Assembly: GCA_900555335.1 (NCBI GenBank)
Contig: USKU01000017.1
Coordinates: 1 to 18,036 of the forward strand
DNA: 18,036 nt
From: an uncultured Atopobium sp.
GTDB taxonomy: Bacteria; Actinomycetota; Coriobacteriia; Coriobacteriales; Atopobiaceae
Direction of reading: 5' to 3'
Below are positions 14,689 through 18,036 of this stretch, piece after piece. Each line of letters opens with the position of its first letter. The first letter of the stretch is position 1. The notes beneath the pieces were generated by a model. That model saw only the letters and a list, made by a program, of their open reading frames with translations, was not told where the DNA came from and made no database searches. The position numbers and the translations under genes were made by a program.

Positions 14689-15813
14689 ATGGCAGATTTA
14701 CAGGCAGCAGCAAAGCGCGTTGCGCGCTTTCGCGAGGTAATGGCTCAGAGGGGTTACGACGCTGTTGTTCTACGTCACAACCCAGACCTTCGTTGGTTGA
14801 CTGACGCTGAGCGTACCTTTGACTTTGAGCAGGCACATACTGCATTTATTACGCAGGATGAGCTCTTCATGCACACTGACTCTCGTTACTACAACACATT
14901 CCTGGAGCGCCTTGGTGCTGATTCTCCATGGAAGTTTGACCAGGAAGTCACTACTCCTACCGAGTGGGTTGCCGCTCATATTGCTGAGGCTCGTGCTCGC
15001 GTAGTTGCTATTGAGGACACCGTTGATCTTGCGTTCTTTGATGGTCTTGAGCAGGCTTTGCGTGATCGTTCTGTTGCTGCTTTGCTTCCACGCATGCATG
15101 GTGATATTGCTGAGCTGCGTATTGTTAAAGACCCAGCTGAGATTGAGCTTATGAAGCACGCTCAGTCAATTACTGACAAGGCGTTCCTCCACATTTGCGA
15201 GTACATTAAGCCAGGCCTCACTGAGCAGCAGATCCGCGCAGAGCTTGAGAACTACATGCTCTCCAACGGTGCAGACGCTCTGTCCTTTGATTCCATCATT
15301 GCATCTGGTCCTAACGGCGCTAATCCTCACGCACAGCCAGGTGAGCGCGTAGTTCAGACAGGCGACATGATTGTTATGGACTATGGTGCAGGCTATCTTG
15401 ATTACCACTCAGATATGACCCGTACTGTTGTTGTTGGCGCACCTTCCGAGGAGCAGCAGCACGTCTTTGACGTTGTCCGCAAGGCAAATGAAACTTGCGC
15501 AGCAGCTATTCATGCAGGTGTAACTGGTTCTGATATTCATAACCTTGCAGTTAAGGTTATCTCTGAGGCTGGCTACGGTGAGTACTTTGGCCACGGCCTT
15601 GGCCACGGTGTTGGCGTTGAGATTCACGAGCGTCCATTCTTCAACCCTCGCTGGAACAAGGTTATTGCAGCAGGTTCTGTTGTTACCGATGAGCCTGGCA
15701 TTTACCTGCCTGGCAAGTTTGGTATCCGTCTTGAGGACTTTGGTGTTGTTACTGAGGATGGCTACGATGTCTTTACTCAGTCCACACACGACCTTGTGTC
15801 TGTTGGCTGCTAA
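14689..15813 (+). CDS. pepP: M24-family aminopeptidase (Xaa-Pro aminopeptidase type)
   Basis: This 374-residue metallopeptidase has an N-terminal creatinase-type domain (about 1-140) and a C-terminal pita-bread catalytic domain. The five metal ligands are visible: Asp231 in MDYGAGY, Asp242 in YHSDMTRT, His306 in GHGLGHGVG, Glu335 in TDEPGIYLP, and Glu349 in IRLEDFG. The family removes N-terminal residues preceding proline; dimetal cytoplasmic enzymes of this length are usual in Gram-positives. The gene symbol follows common use and the exact specificity is inferred. An open frame runs 43 codons upstream into the end of the aroB-like gene, but ATG 14689 is chosen because AAGGG (14677-14681) lies 7 bases upstream. 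The 91-base gap from the preceding gene shows no hairpin or clear promoter. A strong terminator follows the stop. Confidence 0.92.
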   Translation: MADLQAAAKRVARFREVMAQRGYDAVVLRHNPDLRWLTDAERTFDFEQAHTAFITQDELFMHTDSRYYNTFLERLGADSPWKFDQEVTTPTEWVAAHIAEARARVVAIEDTVDLAFFDGLEQALRDRSVAALLPRMHGDIAELRIVKDPAEIELMKHAQSITDKAFLHICEYIKPGLTEQQIRAELENYMLSNGADALSFDSIIASGPNGANPHAQPGERVVQTGDMIVMDYGAGYLDYHSDMTRTVVVGAPSEEQQHVFDVVRKANETCAAAIHAGVTGSDIHNLAVKVISEAGYGEYFGHGLGHGVGVEIHERPFFNPRWNKVIAAGSVVTDEPGIYLPGKFGIRLEDFGVVTEDGYDVFTQSTHDLVSVGC

Positions 15814-15835
15814 CTAGACGCGATATACAGAATTT

Positions 15836-15873
15836 ATACGGCCAGAAGCTTTAGGTTTCTGGCCGTATTTTTT
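15836..15873 (+). terminator. Rho-independent terminator after the M24 aminopeptidase gene
   Basis: A perfect 12-bp GC-rich stem (ATACGGCCAGAA, 15836-15847, with 15857-15868) and 9-base loop are followed by a run of six T residues. It lies 23 bases after the pepP stop and closes the aroK-aroB-like-pepP unit, so the PTS genes need their own promoter. Confidence 0.95.
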
Positions 15874-15886
15874 ACCGTATCTCCTA

Positions 15887-15932
15887 GGGCGAGAAGACCT
15901 TCTCGCCTAAAAAAGACCTTCTCACCTAAAAA
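15887..15932. repeat. Tandem 19-bp direct repeat with an overlapping inverted repeat
   Basis: AGACCTTCTCGCCTAAAAA (15895-15913) is followed at once by a second copy (15914-15932) that differs only at G to A at 15924. A preceding GGCGAGAAG (15888-15896) pairs with CTTCTCGCC (15899-15907) in the first copy, forming a tight palindrome. A shorter CCTAAAAA recurs at 15946-15953, about 21 bp on. The spacing of about two helical turns would suit a protein-binding array upstream of the PTS operon, or A-tract bending. No T run follows, so it is not an ordinary terminator. Confidence 0.7.
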
Positions 15933-16083
15933 GTAGCTTATAAAACCTAAAAAATTTAAAAAGAGTTATGTTAGTGGAGGTATGTTTTAGACTTATGTAA
16001 TAAAATCAGAAAAGTAAATGTTATTTTCATTGTTATGTTTACAGTTTCATTTGTTTTATTAGGCGGAGAAGAAGGAGGTAGAA
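15933..16083 (+). promoter_or_regulatory. AT-rich leader of the PTS operon with a cre-like operator
   Basis: This stretch is much more AT-rich than the coding DNA and must contain the PTS operon promoter, since a strong terminator lies upstream. TGTTTACAGTTTCA (16036-16049), read on the minus strand, matches the catabolite-responsive element pattern TGNAANCGNWNNCA at every fixed position but one. A weak promoter, TTGTTA (16030-16035) with TTTTAT (16054-16059) at 18 bp, would have this site in its spacer, as expected for repression. No sigma-54 -24/-12 element (TGGCAC then TTGC), typical of many mannose PTS operons in Firmicutes, is visible. The promoter choice is uncertain. Confidence 0.4.
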
Positions 16084-17085
16084 GTGGTTAGTATCGTTCT
16101 AGCCAGCCATGGCAAGTTTGCCGAGGGTATTAAAGATTCTGGCAGCATGATTTTTGGACCACAGGAAGGCGTTGTAGCTGTAACGCTTACTCCTGATATG
16201 GGTCCAGATGACCTGCATCAGAAGATTCTCGACGCAATTGCCACGCTTGAAGATCAAGAGCATGTCTTGTTCTTGGTTGACCTATGGGGTGGCACCCCCT
16301 TTAACCAGATTTCTCGTGTTCTTGAGGAAGAGGGTAAAGAGGATTGGGTTGCCGTTACTGGTCTTAACCTCCCAATGCTTATTGCAGCATATGGCTCTCG
16401 CCTTGGCGTAGATACCGCCGCTGAGGTAGCAAAAGAGATTTACTCTGAAGCTCGTATGGGCGTAAAGATTAAGCCAGAAGAGCTTGAGCCACAAGAGGCA
16501 ACACCTACTGATGTTCCTGCTGCTCCAGCAGCACCTCAGGGTGCAATTCCTGCGGGTACTGTTATTGGTGATGGCAAGCTTAAGATTGTTCTTGCTCGTA
16601 TTGATACCCGTCTTCTGCATGGTCAGGTTGCAACTACGTGGACAAAGATGACCAAGCCAGACCGCATTATTGTCTGCTCTGATGGCGTTGCTCAAGATGA
16701 GCTCCGCAAGACCATGATTGTTCAGGCAGCTCCTCCAGGAGTACATGTTCACGTTGTCCCTATTAAGAAGATTATTGAGATTGCTCACGACACTCGTTTT
16801 GGTAATACCAAGGCAATGCTTCTGTTTGAGACTCCTCAAGATATGCTTCGTGCTATTGAGGGTGGCGTAGAGATCAAGGAAGCTAACCTTGGTTCTATGG
16901 CTCACTCTGTTGGCAAAGTTGTTGTTACCAACGCAGTTGCAATGGATGAAGACGACGTAAAGACCCTTGAGGCCATCCGCGAGTGTGGTACAGAGTTTGA
17001 TGTACGTAAGGTTCCTGCAGATAATGCAGAAAACTTTGATGCAATGCTTAAAAAAGCTAAGTCCGAACTTGCTGATCGTAAGTAA
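16084..17085 (+). CDS. manX: PTS mannose-family EIIAB component
   Basis: This 333-residue cytoplasmic phosphotransfer protein has fused EIIA and EIIB domains. The EIIA domain (about 1-130) begins VSIVLASHGKFAEG with phospho-accepting His9 and includes the LVDLWGGTPFNQ block. A linker (about 137-165) rich in Pro and Ala (PTDVPAAPAAPQG) joins it to EIIB, where LARIDTRLLHGQV holds the second phospho-site His179; the domain ends with MDEDDVKTLEAIRECG and a lysine-rich tail. It takes phosphate from HPr and passes it to sugar entering through EIIC/EIID. The GTG start is supported by AAGGAGGT (16072-16079), 4 bases upstream. The first gene of the operon, it is followed 16 bases later by EIIC. The symbol follows E. 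coli ManX; the sugar (mannose, glucose, fructose or amino sugar) cannot be told from sequence alone. Confidence 0.95.
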   Translation: MVSIVLASHGKFAEGIKDSGSMIFGPQEGVVAVTLTPDMGPDDLHQKILDAIATLEDQEHVLFLVDLWGGTPFNQISRVLEEEGKEDWVAVTGLNLPMLIAAYGSRLGVDTAAEVAKEIYSEARMGVKIKPEELEPQEATPTDVPAAPAAPQGAIPAGTVIGDGKLKIVLARIDTRLLHGQVATTWTKMTKPDRIIVCSDGVAQDELRKTMIVQAAPPGVHVHVVPIKKIIEIAHDTRFGNTKAMLLFETPQDMLRAIEGGVEIKEANLGSMAHSVGKVVVTNAVAMDEDDVKTLEAIRECGTEFDVRKVPADNAENFDAMLKKAKSELADRK

Positions 17086-17101
17086 CTAGAAGGAGGTAGA
17101 A

Positions 17102-17917
17102 ATGACACCTATCACAATACTGCTTGTCGTAATTGTTGCTCTTCTTGCTGGCATGGAAGGTATTCTTGACCAGTGGGAGTTCCACCAGCCCCTGGTTGCT
17201 TGCTCACTGATTGGCCTTGTGACTGGTCACCCTGCTGAGGGAATTATCCTCGGCGGTTCTCTTCAGATGATTGCTCTTGGTTGGGCAAACATCGGAGCTG
17301 CAGTTGCACCAGACGCAGCTTTGGCATCTGTTGCATCCGCAATTATTATGGTTTTGGCACTGAATGGTGGAGATACTGACACCACCGCTGCTATTAACAC
17401 TTCTATTGCACTTGCAATTCCTCTGTCCGTAGCAGGCCTGTTCCTCACCATGATTGCTCGTACTATTGCAACTGGTATTGTCCACGCAATGGACGCAGCT
17501 GCCGAGAAGGGCGATTTTGCTGCAATCGAGCGTTGGCACATCGCAGCCATTTTTATGCAGGGCGCACGTATTGCTGTTCCTGCAGCTGCTCTTTGCTTCA
17601 TTGACCCAGCTATTGTCACTGATGCTCTAAACGCAATGCCTAAGTGGCTCACTGGCGGTATGGCAGTTGGCGGCGGCATGGTTGCTGCTGTTGGTTACGC
17701 AATGGTCATTAACATGATGGCTACTCGTGAGGTTTGGCCGTTCTTTGCTCTTGGCTTTGTCTTTGCTGCTATTAACCAGCTCACTCTTATTGCTCTTGGT
17801 GTTATTGGTGTTTGCCTTGCTATTCTCTACATTGGTCTTAAAGACCTTGCTAAGCAGGGTGGCGGCGCAGGTGGCGGATCTGGTGATCCGCTCGGCGATA
17901 TTATTGACAACTACTAA
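17102..17917 (+). CDS. manY: PTS mannose-family EIIC component
   Basis: This 271-residue inner-membrane protein forms, with EIID, the sugar channel of the mannose-type PTS. Typical features are an N-terminal helix (TPITILLVVIVALLAG), GILDQWEFHQPLVACSLIGLVTG, EGIILGGSLQMIALGWANIGAAVAPDAALASV with the family's conserved acidic and glycine positions, a hydrophilic loop (about 130-150), and several further helices to about 250. It ends with a glycine-rich tail, QGGGAGGGSGDPLGD, in the cytoplasm. Length is normal. The start is supported by AAGGAGGT in the gap, 4 bases before the ATG. It lies between EIIAB and EIID as in other manXYZ-type operons. Signs of strong expression, such as biased codons, are shared with its neighbours. 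Confidence 0.95.
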   Translation: MTPITILLVVIVALLAGMEGILDQWEFHQPLVACSLIGLVTGHPAEGIILGGSLQMIALGWANIGAAVAPDAALASVASAIIMVLALNGGDTDTTAAINTSIALAIPLSVAGLFLTMIARTIATGIVHAMDAAAEKGDFAAIERWHIAAIFMQGARIAVPAAALCFIDPAIVTDALNAMPKWLTGGMAVGGGMVAAVGYAMVINMMATREVWPFFALGFVFAAINQLTLIALGVIGVCLAILYIGLKDLAKQGGGAGGGSGDPLGDIIDNY

Positions 17918-17938
17918 TTCTGAAGGAGCGTGAAACTA

Positions 17939-18036
17939 ATGGAGAATAAGATTCAGCTTTCTAAGAAAGACCGTATGTCTGTTGCTCTTCGTCATCAGTT
18001 CCTTCAGGGTTCTTGGAACTACGAGCGTATGCAGAA
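17939..18036 (+). CDS. manZ: PTS mannose-family EIID component, N-terminal part (3' end outside window)
   Basis: Only the first 32 codons are visible. They read MENKIQLSKKDRMSVALRHQ and continue FLQGSWNYERMQ, the characteristic beginning of EIID proteins, which pair with EIIC to form the membrane translocator. The start is supported by AAGGAG (17923-17928), 10 bases upstream, and the gene begins 21 bases after the EIIC stop. The reading frame is open to the window edge. Confidence 0.93.
   Translation, partial: MENKIQLSKKDRMSVALRHQFLQGSWNYERMQ

Noticed and set aside
15888..15907. The GGCGAGAAG palindrome as a second terminator
   Set aside because: The loop would be only 2-4 bases and an A-rich, not T-rich, run follows on the plus strand; no T run follows on the minus strand either.
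15982..15990. Tiny ATG-TTT-TAG reading frame after a GGAGG in the PTS leader
   Set aside because: The GGAGG is one base from the ATG, too close for initiation, and two codons would be an unusual leader peptide; probably chance in AT-rich DNA.
16282..16905. 207-codon open frame on the minus strand opposite the EIIAB gene
   Set aside because: It has a shadow-frame composition (many Asn, Ser and Cys), no ribosome site, and is fully covered by the PTS gene.
1..18036. CRISPR arrays, tRNA or rRNA genes, transposases, toxin-antitoxin or phage-defence genes
   Set aside because: I looked for repeat-spacer periodicity, tRNA-like ends, transposase motifs and defence domains and saw none; the only tandem repeat is the two-copy unit at 15895-15932.

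Overview
The window looks like a chromosomal segment from a low-to-mid GC member of the Coriobacteriia, most likely an Atopobium/Lancefieldella/Olsenella-type anaerobe. This is an inference from three things: the tight gene order alaS-ruvX-mltG-yqeG-aroK-aroB-like-pepP, strong GGAGG ribosome sites with some TTG/GTG starts, and a mannose-family PTS next door. No tRNA, rRNA, CRISPR array, insertion sequence or phage gene was seen.

Layout. (1) 1-1837, accessory edge: the 3' end of a KdgT-type 2-keto-3-deoxygluconate permease, a shared convergent terminator, a small AT-rich three-helix membrane protein on the minus strand, then a divergent SGNH/GDSL hydrolase. (2) 1936-4613, nucleic-acid maintenance: an HD-domain dNTP triphosphohydrolase (dgt) and the AAA+ ATPase RarA. 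(3) 4705-12851, a closely packed plus-strand cluster with gaps of at most about 25 bases or overlaps: DUF948-type membrane protein, RsbW-like anti-sigma protein, SigB/SigF-type sigma factor, PerM/AI-2E-family permease, alanyl-tRNA synthetase, RuvX, MltG and a YqeG-type HAD phosphatase. (4) 12916-15813: shikimate kinase, a dehydroquinate-synthase homologue overlapping it by 4 bases, and an M24 aminopeptidase, closed by a strong terminator. (5) 15869-18036: an AT-rich leader with a tandem 19-bp repeat and a cre-like palindrome, then a mannose-family PTS operon (EIIAB, EIIC and the start of EIID).

How the genes may work together. Region 3 places a putative general-stress sigma switch directly upstream of translation (alaS), rRNA processing or repair (ruvX), peptidoglycan-length control (mltG) and phospholipid or HAD-phosphatase (yqeG) functions, with no visible terminator between them. 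Region 5 imports and phosphorylates a hexose.

The most notable observations are two apparent pseudo-enzymes. The AroB-like protein keeps the dehydroquinate-synthase framework but lacks the zinc ligands and catalytic lysines, while its coupled partner AroK looks intact. The RsbW-like anti-sigma protein aligns along its length with the kinase fold but has lost the N-box asparagine and the glycines of the ATP lid. Both conclusions come from reading the sequence against remembered family motifs, not from computed alignments.
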